Shown: positions 1 to 5,009 of the stretch, piece after piece | How positions within the stretch are numbered: the stretch's first letter is position 1 | How the letters are laid out: each line of letters begins with the position of its first letter | NCBI GenBank assembly: GCA_003661185.1 | Contig: QMVQ01000090.1 | Location: forward strand, 1 to 6,623 | From: Candidatus Alkanophagales archaeon | GTDB lineage: Archaea > Halobacteriota > Syntropharchaeia > Alkanophagales > B39-G2 | Reading direction: 5' to 3' | Length of the DNA: 6,623 nt | Made by a program: the position numbers and the translations under genes | The notes under the pieces: generated by a model | What the model saw: the letters and a program-made list of their open reading frames with translations, nothing else | Database searches by the model: none | What the model was told of the DNA's origin: nothing

Positions 1-141
1 AAGGAGGCGCTGCTCGAATACATAGAGGAGCACGAGGGAGAGATCGACCTTGAGGAGTGCGCTGCGGAGTTTGGCGTTACTGAAGACGAGGTGGAAAGTC
101 TTATAAACGAGCTCGTGGAGGAAGGAGTCTTGGAGATGTGA
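1..141 (+). CDS. C-terminal fragment of unidentified protein, winged-helix-like end
   Basis: The frame is open from the first base to a TGA at 139-141 and gives 46 residues, so the gene begins outside the window. The fragment is acidic and helical: a first helix (LLEYIEEHEGEIDLEECA), then AEFGVTEDEVESLINELVEE, then GVLEM. The order helix, short turn, helix with a 'GVTEDEVESLINEL' recognition-helix look and a terminal 'EEGVLE' strand is what the last part of a winged-helix domain looks like. No family can be assigned from so little. Position suggests it belongs to the cdh cluster, because only 3 bases separate it from the next ORF and that ORF resembles part of CdhD. It could be the tail of another complex subunit, an accessory protein or an unrelated regulator. 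That the frame is coding is fairly sure; its function is unknown. Confidence 0.7.
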   Translation, partial: KEALLEYIEEHEGEIDLEECAAEFGVTEDEVESLINELVEEGVLEM

Positions 142-144
142 GCC

Positions 145-303
145 ATGGCTGAGAAAAAGCTGAAGATAAAGATTAAGAAGAAGGATGCTGCGCCAGCAGC
201 CGCCACAGCAACGACAACGCCGATGGCAGCAATCGCAAAACCGCCGAAGATAACGCTAAGAGGCGTTAAGATAAGGATAGAAGAAATATCTCTGAAGAAA
301 TAA
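145..303 (+). CDS. 52-aa lysine-rich mini-protein resembling the CdhD N-terminal tail
   Basis: This ORF has 52 codons plus TAA. It starts at ATG 145, with GGAG at 132-135 as a possible ribosome-binding site inside the end of the previous gene. Three parts are visible: a basic start EKKLKIKIKKK (residues 3-13), a low-complexity Ala/Thr/Pro linker (about 15-34) and a short amphipathic end ITLRGVKIRIEEISLKK (36-52). Parts one and three match CdhD just downstream, which has EKKLKIKLKKK at residues 4-14 and SLRGVEIEAEEIVLEG at 44-59. The ORF is in the same frame as the upstream gene, separated only by TGA and one codon (GCC). It has no cysteines, no signal peptide and no membrane segment. Inference: it is a small subunit or detached docking tail of the acetyl-CoA decarbonylase/synthase complex. 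A degenerate duplicate of the cdhD 5' end is the main alternative, but the conserved protein pattern with synonymous changes argues for selection. Confidence 0.65.
   Translation: MAEKKLKIKIKKKDAAPAAATATTTPMAAIAKPPKITLRGVKIRIEEISLKK
151..183 (+). repeat. Direct repeat copy 1 (codes EKKLKIKIKKK in the mini-ORF)
   Basis: These 33 bases match bases 381-413 at 27 of 33 positions without gaps. Most of the differences are third-codon changes (AAA/AAG, CTG/CTT, ATA/ATT), and only one residue changes (Ile to Leu). The pattern suggests an old duplication kept at the protein level, although AAG-rich codons for lysine runs raise chance similarity. Confidence 0.6.
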
Positions 304-309
304 TTTAAC

Positions 310-320
310 TTTTCTTTTTT
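310..320 (+). terminator. T-rich tract between the mini-ORF and cdhD
   Basis: TTTTCTTTTTT lies 7 bases after the TAA of the 52-aa ORF, with further T-rich bases to 327. Archaeal RNA polymerase can stop at such runs on the non-template strand without a hairpin, so this may end or thin out transcription before cdhD. A tight inverted repeat (GAGCA-T-TGCTC, 332-342) follows rather than precedes it, so it is not a classical hairpin terminator. The cdh genes are usually co-transcribed, so partial read-through is likely. Confidence 0.4.
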
Positions 321-361
321 ATTCTTACTCCGAGCATTGCTCAAGAACAGAAGTGCAACGT

Positions 362-369
362 GGTGGGAG
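362..369 (+). promoter_or_regulatory. Ribosome-binding site deciding the cdhD start
   Basis: GGTGGGAG contains the archaeal GGTG core and precedes ATG 372 by 2 bases (6 from the GGTG core). It favours ATG 372 over the in-frame GTG at 360. A start at 360 would add only four residues (MVGA), would have no purine-rich site before it, and would place this site inside the coding region. Confidence 0.6.
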
Positions 370-371
370 CG

Positions 372-1880
372 ATGAGTGGGGAGAAGAAGCTTAAGATTAA
401 GCTAAAGAAGAAAGAAGGAGCACCTTCTGCGGCGACTACTGAAGGGAACGAGCTGTTCAAGCTGCTTTCGAAGATTGCGAAGCTCCTCGACGGCGTGGAC
501 AGCCTGAGGGGTGTGGAAATCGAAGCCGAGGAAATAGTCCTTGAGGGTGTTATGCTGCCAACAGACCTGTTGGCAGGGGCGTTGAGGCAAGCAACGGCGG
601 CGCCGGCGGCTGCGGAGGCAGTGGCGCCACCGAAGCCGACGGAGTTAGAGAGCTTCAAGTTTGAAAAGCCAGTGCGGAGCTACGTAGGGAAATTCGAAGA
701 AGTGAAGATTGGAGCGACGGCAGAAGAAGGCGGGAGCAGAGCGTTTACACTGACTATCGGTGGGAGCGAGACGCCGGCGATGCACGCCTTCGAGGGGCGG
801 CTTCCGCATAGACCGGTGGTTGCGTATTTGGTCTTTGACGAGGATCCGGGGTTACCGGAGACGCTGCTGGAGTATTACGGGGACGTGAAGGACGACCCGG
901 TGGCGTGGGCGAAGAAGTGCGTTGAGGAGTTTGGCGCAAAGATGATATTCCTGGACTTGCGGAGCACGGACCCGCATGGCACAAACCGCTCTGCCGAAGA
1001 CGCTGCGAAGACTGTGAAGGCGGTTTTGGAGGCGGTGAGCGTGCCGTTGGCAATCTGCGTGCGCTCTGGCGACATGAAGAAGGACGTTGAGGTTTTGAAG
1101 AGGGCGGCGGAGGTCGCAGCCGGCGAGAACGTCATTCTGTACTGCGGGAGCCTCACGCTGCCAGCGATTCTTGCGGCAGGCGAGGCGTTGGCTGACGAGA
1201 TTTACGAATACTTCAAAGCGGCGAAGGAGCACGGGCATGTCGTCGTAGCTTATCAACCGCTCAACCTCCCGGGCATCGCAGTGCTGAACAAAGCCGCTAT
1301 GGAGCACGGTGTGCCGAAGAGTAAGATTCTAATAGACCCAGGCTCTGTAGCGGTGGGCTACGCCGTTGAAATGGCGATTTCGGCGATGGACGCCATCTAC
1401 AACAAGGCGCTGGTCGGCGACGAGAGTTACCAGATGCCGCTCATGTATATACCAGCGAACGCATGGATGTATAGGGAGAGCTACGACGACGTCGAGGAGT
1501 GGGGCGACACCGAGCAGCGAGGGCATGCGTGGGAGATTGGCACTGCGATGGCAGCATTGATGTCGGGGGCGCATCTCCTCGTGATGCTCGACCCGTATGC
1601 GATAGATGCCGTGGAGAACTTCCTTGACAGGCTTTACTTGCCAAAGATCGAGAGCGTGGAGGGGCTGCTGAGACACTTGCCGGGGTCAAATTGCAAGGCG
1701 TGTGGCTTCGAGACGTGCAAGGAGCTTGCAGACGCCGTGCTCAAGGGCGAGACTGATGTTGACAAGTGTCAGAGGTTGGGCGATGCTGGTAAGAGGGCAG
1801 TGAAGAAGTTGCTAAGCCCGCCGTCGCCGCCAGTGGTGGAGTCAGAGGAGATTGCAAGCTGGATAAAAGAGTTGCCGTGA
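372..1880 (+). CDS. cdhD: Acetyl-CoA decarbonylase/synthase, delta subunit (corrinoid Fe-S protein small subunit)
   Basis: This is the 502-aa CdhD. With CdhE it forms the corrinoid iron-sulfur protein that moves the methyl group between tetrahydropterin and the acetyl-CoA synthase subunit, in the cytoplasm. A lysine-rich start (4-14) is followed by LRGVEIEAEEIVLEG (about 45-59) and an Ala/Pro linker (about 73-90). A TIM barrel runs from about 95 to 430. It includes family stretches such as VPLAICVRSG, ILIDPGSVAVGYAVEMA, ANAWMYRESY and the EWGDTEQRGHAWEIGTAMA segment, matching the Methanosarcina protein in order. Unlike the roughly 436-aa Methanosarcina CdhD as I recall it, this one continues into a four-cysteine Fe-S domain (C441, C444, C449, C466; CX2CX4CX16C), the type normally found at the CdhE N terminus. 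The start is ATG 372, and the stop is 10 bases before cdhE, so translation is probably coupled. The identity is secure; whether the extra Fe-S domain binds a cluster is inferred from its cysteines. Confidence 0.95.
   Translation: MSGEKKLKIKLKKKEGAPSAATTEGNELFKLLSKIAKLLDGVDSLRGVEIEAEEIVLEGVMLPTDLLAGALRQATAAPAAAEAVAPPKPTELESFKFEKPVRSYVGKFEEVKIGATAEEGGSRAFTLTIGGSETPAMHAFEGRLPHRPVVAYLVFDEDPGLPETLLEYYGDVKDDPVAWAKKCVEEFGAKMIFLDLRSTDPHGTNRSAEDAAKTVKAVLEAVSVPLAICVRSGDMKKDVEVLKRAAEVAAGENVILYCGSLTLPAILAAGEALADEIYEYFKAAKEHGHVVVAYQPLNLPGIAVLNKAAMEHGVPKSKILIDPGSVAVGYAVEMAISAMDAIYNKALVGDESYQMPLMYIPANAWMYRESYDDVEEWGDTEQRGHAWEIGTAMAALMSGAHLLVMLDPYAIDAVENFLDRLYLPKIESVEGLLRHLPGSNCKACGFETCKELADAVLKGETDVDKCQRLGDAGKRAVKKLLSPPSPPVVESEEIASWIKELP
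381..413 (+). repeat. Direct repeat copy 2 (codes EKKLKIKLKKK in cdhD)
   Basis: This is the partner of the 151-183 copy. It lies at the same place relative to the start codon: residues 4-14 of CdhD against residues 3-13 of the mini-protein. Both copies are followed by an Ala/Pro-rich stretch. Confidence 0.6.
1665..1823 (+). repeat. Duplicated Fe-S domain, copy in the CdhD C terminus
   Basis: This segment codes CdhD residues 432-484. By eye it aligns without gaps over 53 residues with CdhE residues 15-67, with 23 identities. The identities include LPG, all four cysteines, the CGF.TC core, an LxDA motif and the closing PP. Both copies use the spacing CX2CX4CX16C. Confidence 0.8.
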
Positions 1881-1884
1881 GGTG
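1879..1884 (+). promoter_or_regulatory. Ribosome-binding site of cdhE overlapping the cdhD stop
   Basis: GAGGTG starts inside the cdhD TGA (1878-1880) and ends 6 bases before ATG 1891. The strong match and the overlap with the stop codon support the cdhE start and suggest that ribosomes finishing cdhD start on cdhE, which would suit a 1:1 delta/gamma partnership. Confidence 0.75.
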
Positions 1885-1890
1885 TGAAAA

Positions 1891-3321
1891 ATGGCAGAGA
1901 AAGGGAAGGAAGTGAGAGCGTCGCCGATGGAGCTGATGAAGCAGTTGCCGGGCGAAGACTGTGGCGACTGTGGTTTTGATACGTGTTTTGAGTTCGCACT
2001 TGCGATCTTCGACCGCAGGAAGCGATACGATGAGTGCACTAAGCTTAATGATGCGCAGAGGAAGGCGCTTGCGAAGATGCTGGCGCCGCCGATGCGGGAG
2101 GTCGTTCTCGGCGTCGGTGAGCGTGCGAGGCGAATTGGCGGCGAGGAGGTGATGACGAGGGAAGAGCTGGGCTTCTTTGGGAAGACGGTCATCGCATACG
2201 ACGTCTGGGACACAATGAGTGAAGAGCGGCTCAGAGACCGCCTGAAGGAGATTTATGAAATAAAAGCGGTGAAGGTGAAAGAGGCGTTCAGTGCCGACGC
2301 CATTGCGGTTCGGAACGTCTCTGGGGATCCCAAGAAGTTTAAGGAAGCCGTGAAAATCGTTTCGGAGCAAACGGACGTGCCGCTAATACTCTGCTCGTTC
2401 GACCCGAAGGCGTTGAGGGTAGCTGTTGAACTCGTGAAGGACAAGCGTCCTTTGCTATATGCGGCGACGAAGGACAACTGGGCGGATGTGCTCGAGCTTG
2501 CGAAGAAGTATGCCGTGCCGGTTGCAATATTCTCGCCGAACGACCTTGACACGCTCGGAGCGATTGCGAAGACGTTTGCGAAGAACGGCGTGGAGGACCT
2601 CGTTTTGGACCCCGGGACGTTCACCGAGCCAGGCTCGCTCCTCCAGACCTTCTGCAATCTTATAATGCTGCGGCGGGCGTGCGTCGAAGATGGAGTTAAG
2701 GAGGTCTCATATCCGACGATGGCTGTGCCTGCGACGATTACGATGACCGTTGGCGACAGAAAAAAGGCGGCGCAACTCGAAACCATGCTCGCTAATGCTC
2801 TCATCACGAAAGGCATAAACCTCGTCATCCTGCACTATCCGAATACGTGGGGCTTCTTCCCGATGGTCATGCTGCGAGAAAGCGTCTTTAAGCATCCGAA
2901 AGCTGAGGAAAAGGTCGACCCCGGAATCTATGAGTTCAACGAGCCCGACGAGCTTTCGCCGGTGCTCGTGACCACGAACTACACGATGACTTACGGCGTG
3001 GTTTCGAGCGAGCTGGAGCGCGTAAAGGTGCCATGCTGGTTGCTCGTCGTTGATACGGGTGGCTTATCGCTTGACACCGTTGCCGGCACCGGCGAGTGGG
3101 CGGACCTGCTTGAGGAGGCGGTCGATGAGTTTAACCTCGACGAAAAGGTAAAACACCGCATCCTCATAGTCGGGCAAGTCGTCGCCGAATACAAAGAGGA
3201 CATGGAAGAAGCCCTTCCCGACTGGAAAATCGTAATCGGTCCTAAAGACTCGACGGAAATCGGTCCATTCCTCAAAGAAAAGTGGAAAGAGTTCCTTAAA
3301 GAGTCAGGCATTGAAGCCTGA
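1891..3321 (+). CDS. cdhE: Acetyl-CoA decarbonylase/synthase, gamma subunit (corrinoid Fe-S protein large subunit)
   Basis: This is the 476-aa CdhE, the corrinoid-carrying partner of CdhD and close to the usual family length. Residues 1-67 hold the [4Fe-4S] domain, with C24, C27, C32 and C49 (CX2CX4CX16C); in this family that cluster reduces the cobalt to the active Co(I) state. A TIM barrel follows (about 95-350, ending near the glycine/proline-rich LDPGTFTEPGSLLQTFCNL and the HYPNTWGFFPM regions). The C-terminal part (about 355-476) is the corrinoid-binding domain. It is recognised by TTNYTMTYGVVSSELE (361-376), the DTGGLS motif (388-393), VKHRILIVGQVVAEYKEDME and the closing LPDWKIVIGPKDSTEIGPFL. 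The start at ATG 1891 is fixed by GAGGTG overlapping the cdhD stop. A hairpin terminator overlaps the stop codon, so cdhE is the last gene of its operon. Nothing essential appears to be missing. Confidence 0.96.
   Translation: MAEKGKEVRASPMELMKQLPGEDCGDCGFDTCFEFALAIFDRRKRYDECTKLNDAQRKALAKMLAPPMREVVLGVGERARRIGGEEVMTREELGFFGKTVIAYDVWDTMSEERLRDRLKEIYEIKAVKVKEAFSADAIAVRNVSGDPKKFKEAVKIVSEQTDVPLILCSFDPKALRVAVELVKDKRPLLYAATKDNWADVLELAKKYAVPVAIFSPNDLDTLGAIAKTFAKNGVEDLVLDPGTFTEPGSLLQTFCNLIMLRRACVEDGVKEVSYPTMAVPATITMTVGDRKKAAQLETMLANALITKGINLVILHYPNTWGFFPMVMLRESVFKHPKAEEKVDPGIYEFNEPDELSPVLVTTNYTMTYGVVSSELERVKVPCWLLVVDTGGLSLDTVAGTGEWADLLEEAVDEFNLDEKVKHRILIVGQVVAEYKEDMEEALPDWKIVIGPKDSTEIGPFLKEKWKEFLKESGIEA
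1933..2091 (+). repeat. Duplicated Fe-S domain, copy in the CdhE N terminus
   Basis: This segment codes CdhE residues 15-67 and is the partner of the 1665-1823 copy, 109 bases downstream in the same orientation. This is the expected location of the domain in the family, so the CdhD copy is the additional one. Confidence 0.8.
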
Positions 3322-3336
3322 TTTTCCTCTCTTTTT
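3302..3336 (+). terminator. Hairpin plus T-tract terminator after cdhE
   Basis: Bases 3302-3309 pair with 3316-3323 around the 6-base loop ATTGAA. The core is TCAGGC/GCCTGA, with one further A-T pair and one G-T pair. The stem contains the cdhE stop codon, and T-rich sequence follows (TTTT at 3322-3325, TTTTT at 3332-3336). This marks the end of the cdh transcript. Confidence 0.6.
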
Positions 3337-3430
3337 AATTTAGTGTCAAGGTAGAGCTGTTTGAGAGCGGTTATTGTTTGTTTAATGCAGGTTTAAGAGC
3401 TAAGTGACAGGCGAGGGCGGCTAACTAAGG

Positions 3431-3438
3431 TTTATATT
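3431..3438 (+). promoter_or_regulatory. TATA-like box
   Basis: TTTATATT in an A+T-rich stretch is a good match to the archaeal TATA element. Its centre is about 26 bases before the ATG at 3460, the usual distance to a transcription start, so a leaderless transcript beginning at 3460 is possible. A 7-bp inverted repeat (TAAGGTT 3426-3432, AACCTTA 3454-3460) flanks it and could be an operator, though arms this short also arise by chance. It may drive the broken small gene, the aro operon, or both. Confidence 0.45.
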
Positions 3439-3459
3439 TCTGATTACCCATTTAACCTT

Positions 3460-3657
3460 ATGATATTCCAAATAATTATCTGGAAAGAGGGGAACATGTT
3501 TGTTGTGAGGGAAGTCAAAAAACCATAAAGAAGGTATGGAGTTATATTAGAAGAGATGCTGGAATTCAAGAAAGAGTTAGGGAAAGACATCGTGAAGGTT
3601 ATCAATGTCAAAATCGCCGAAGTTGTCGGTGAAACTTGGACTTGCTTGGAGTCTTGA
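3460..3657 (+). pseudogene. Probable decayed small gene, N terminus faintly HicB-like
   Basis: One frame runs from ATG 3460 to TGA 3655-3657 and is interrupted only by TAA at 3526-3528. The first part gives 22 residues, starting MIFQIIIWKEGNMFVVREV. The second part, 42 residues, includes EEMLEFKKELGKDIVKV and ends ETWTCLES. The opening strand pattern (hydrophobic run, WKEG, FVVREV) resembles the start of HicB-type antitoxins of archaea. The expected SQGKT..EEAL segment is absent, but a helical 'LEEMLEFKKELG' sits roughly where that helix would be. A TATA-like box lies at the right distance for a leaderless start. No HicA-like toxin gene is next to it. It could equally be a chance frame or two tiny ORFs; a remnant is the best guess. 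Confidence 0.3.
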
Positions 3658-3691
3658 GGTTAGTGTAGGTATCTGAGAGGGGGCTTTTTGA

Positions 3692-3736
3692 ATGTTGTCA
3701 AAGACAATAAAAGCGGTTGACGGGGGCGAAAGATGA
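3692..3736 (+). CDS. Possible 14-aa upstream ORF coupled to shikimate kinase
   Basis: ATG 3692 begins a 14-codon frame (MLSKTIKAVDGGER). Its TGA at 3734-3736 overlaps the shikimate kinase ATG (3733-3735) as ATGA, the usual geometry of translational coupling. A GGGGG run lies about 10 bases before it. It is not rich in Phe, Tyr or Trp, so it does not look like an attenuator leader peptide. It could be chance; if translated, it would matter because the kinase gene's own ribosome-binding site is poor. Confidence 0.15.
   Translation: MLSKTIKAVDGGER
3695..3707. promoter_or_regulatory. 13-bp palindrome TTGTC-AAA-GACAA upstream of shikimate kinase
   Basis: This is a perfect 5-bp inverted repeat around AAA, ending 25 bases before ATG 3733. 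Its size and symmetry would suit a dimeric regulator. It is also close enough to the start to form a small mRNA hairpin. No known operator was recognised. Confidence 0.25.
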
Positions 3737-4671
3737 AAGGTAAAGCTCGTGCGAGCGGCGCCGGCACCGTGATAAATGCTATAGCGACTTTAAAGGGCTC
3801 GGCGTTTGGCATAGAGTTGTGGACGCATGCGGAGGTAGAGCTTGGTGAAGATTTTCGGGATGTCCGAAGCGAGATCTACGTCGAAGGCAAGCGTGAAAAG
3901 GATGGTAAGCTTGTAGAGCGGTGTGTGCAACTCGTTTTAAAGGCTTTCGGCGAGCAGCGGCTTGGCGGCTTCGTCCGCACCAAGAGCGAAATCCCACTGG
4001 CAAGCGGCTTGAAAAGCAGTAGTGCGGCAGCAAACGCCGTGACGCTCGCAACGCTCGACGCTCTCGGCGTTCGTGTCTCGTGGGATACTACGGAAAGAGT
4101 AACTTCGCCGTTTGGGCTCAAAGCGCTGCCTAAGCTGAGTGACGAGATCCATCCGCTCGACGCGATCCGCATCGGCGTGCATGCTGCGCTTGACGCTGGC
4201 GTTTCAATAACCGGCGCCTTCGACGATGCCTGCGCCTCGATGCTCGGCGGCTTTGTGGTCACTAATAATAAGAAGACGACGCTGCTGAAAAGGGTAGAGA
4301 AAGATGCGAGAGTTCTTGTGCTCGTGCCACAGGAGCGGGCGTTTACGGCGGATGCTGACGTTAAAAGGATGCGGCTTTTAGCACCTTGCGTCGAGATTGC
4401 GTTTGATCTTGCTTTAAAAGGCGAGTTTGAAAGGGCGATGACGCTCAACGGTTTCTTATATTGCGCAGCGCTTCGCTTCAGCCATGAGCCCATTATGCGA
4501 GCTTTGGAGTGTGGCGTGCAGGGCGTTAGCCTCTCAGGCACCGGTCCCTCTTACGTTGCTCTTACCTCCGAAGAAAGCATAGATGCCCTGAGGGAGATTT
4601 GGAGTTGCATTGAACAGTCTAAAATGATAGAAACTAAGGTGAACAATATCCCTTGTTTTACTGAGGCGTGA
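3733..4671 (+). CDS. aroK: Shikimate kinase, archaeal GHMP-kinase type
   Basis: This cytoplasmic enzyme of 312 aa phosphorylates shikimate with ATP to shikimate 3-phosphate in the pathway to chorismate. It belongs to the GHMP superfamily (homoserine/mevalonate kinase fold), the archaeal replacement for bacterial AroK. The family signatures appear in order: the phosphate-binding motif P88-LASGLKSSSAAANA at 88-101, the DDACASMLGGFVVTNN stretch at 164-179, and the C-terminal glycine motif LSGTGPSY at 267-274. The conserved start ASGAGTVINAIATLKGSAFGIEL matches this family rather than mevalonate kinases. ATG 3733 is the first possible start, because an in-frame TGA lies at 3718. The ribosome-binding site is only a weak GGGGG at 3722-3726. 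The stop is 2 bases before the chorismate mutase start, so the two are probably co-translated, which supports an aromatic-pathway role. Confidence 0.93.
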   Translation: MKGKARASGAGTVINAIATLKGSAFGIELWTHAEVELGEDFRDVRSEIYVEGKREKDGKLVERCVQLVLKAFGEQRLGGFVRTKSEIPLASGLKSSSAAANAVTLATLDALGVRVSWDTTERVTSPFGLKALPKLSDEIHPLDAIRIGVHAALDAGVSITGAFDDACASMLGGFVVTNNKKTTLLKRVEKDARVLVLVPQERAFTADADVKRMRLLAPCVEIAFDLALKGEFERAMTLNGFLYCAALRFSHEPIMRALECGVQGVSLSGTGPSYVALTSEESIDALREIWSCIEQSKMIETKVNNIPCFTEA

Positions 4672-4673
4672 GG

Positions 4674-5009
4674 ATGAAGGGGGAAGCAAGGACGCTCAAG
4701 CAGATAAGGGAGGAAATCGAAAATATAGATGCTCAAATAATAGAACTAATAGCTAAGCGGACAGCGTTAGCTGAAGAACTCTTGGCGGCGAAGCTCCGTG
4801 AAGGCACGAACATTGTGGACAAGGAGCAGCGTAAGCGGGTCCTTGAGCGGGTCGCACGTGAGGCTTCGAGACGTGGGATGGATGCCGTTTTCATCACAAA
4901 AATTTTTGAAATACTGATAACAATGAATGAGAATAGGCAGAAGGAATTGGCGGCAATGCCGAAGAACTCCACAGGCGTAGAGGGAGGTAAGAATGAGCGA
5001 CGAAGATAG
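4674..5009 (+). CDS. aroQ: Chorismate mutase, AroQ class (monofunctional)
   Basis: This protein of 111 aa is all-helical. It should convert chorismate to prephenate on the way to Phe and Tyr, acting as a dimer like the E. coli P-protein mutase domain. Aligned by eye to that domain, R12, R29, K40, D49 and Q89 match its R11, R28, K39, D48 and Q88. At the R51-E52 positions this protein has Q52-R53 (VDKEQRKRVLERV), which is unusual for the family. The start is ATG 4674, with GAGG at 4663-4666 seven bases before it; GTG 4668, overlapping the aroK stop, is the alternative but has no room for a binding site. The last residues are basic and polar (ends GGKNERRR) and overlap the infB start by 17 bases. 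No ACT, prephenate dehydratase or dehydrogenase domain is attached. Confidence 0.88.
   Translation: MKGEARTLKQIREEIENIDAQIIELIAKRTALAEELLAAKLREGTNIVDKEQRKRVLERVAREASRRGMDAVFITKIFEILITMNENRQKELAAMPKNSTGVEGGKNERRR
4983..4988 (+). promoter_or_regulatory. Strong ribosome-binding site of infB inside aroQ
   Basis: GGAGGT lies 4 bases before ATG 4993, inside the last codons of the chorismate mutase gene. It is the best Shine-Dalgarno match in the window. It supports the short aIF5B start and independent loading of ribosomes on that gene within the shared transcript. Confidence 0.75.

Larger units (their letters stand above)
3322..3732. other. 411-base gap between the cdh and aro operons
   Basis: No intact gene of normal size was seen on either strand. 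It contains the tail of the cdhE terminator, a TATA-like box (3431-3438), a broken small reading frame (3460-3657), a 14-codon ORF touching the shikimate kinase start (3692-3736) and a 13-bp palindrome (3695-3707). It is visibly more A+T-rich than the flanking genes. No tRNA, C/D box RNA or CRISPR repeat was found. Confidence 0.7.

Noticed and set aside
316..323. TTTTTATT as a possible TATA box for cdhD
   Set aside because: It is part of the T-rich tract and lacks the alternating TA core of a good archaeal TATA element. Termination explains the tract better.
1741..2370. 209-codon open frame on the minus strand across the cdhD/cdhE junction
   Set aside because: It lies antisense to two clearly recognised genes, has a biased low-complexity translation and no family features. 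Long antisense frames are common opposite these codon-biased genes.
3466..3485. TTCCA/TGGAA inverted repeat with a 10-base loop
   Set aside because: Five-bp arms in A+T-rich sequence are expected by chance, and no T-tract or start site makes them meaningful.
3542..3549. TTATATTA as a second promoter for aroK
   Set aside because: A start near 3570 would leave a leader of about 160 bases, and the box lies within the broken reading frame. It is less convincing than 3431-3438, though not excluded.
3876..4541. 221-codon open frame on the minus strand inside aroK
   Set aside because: It is antisense to an intact shikimate kinase. The translation is Ser/Ala-rich with no recognisable motif, so it is a shadow of the real gene.
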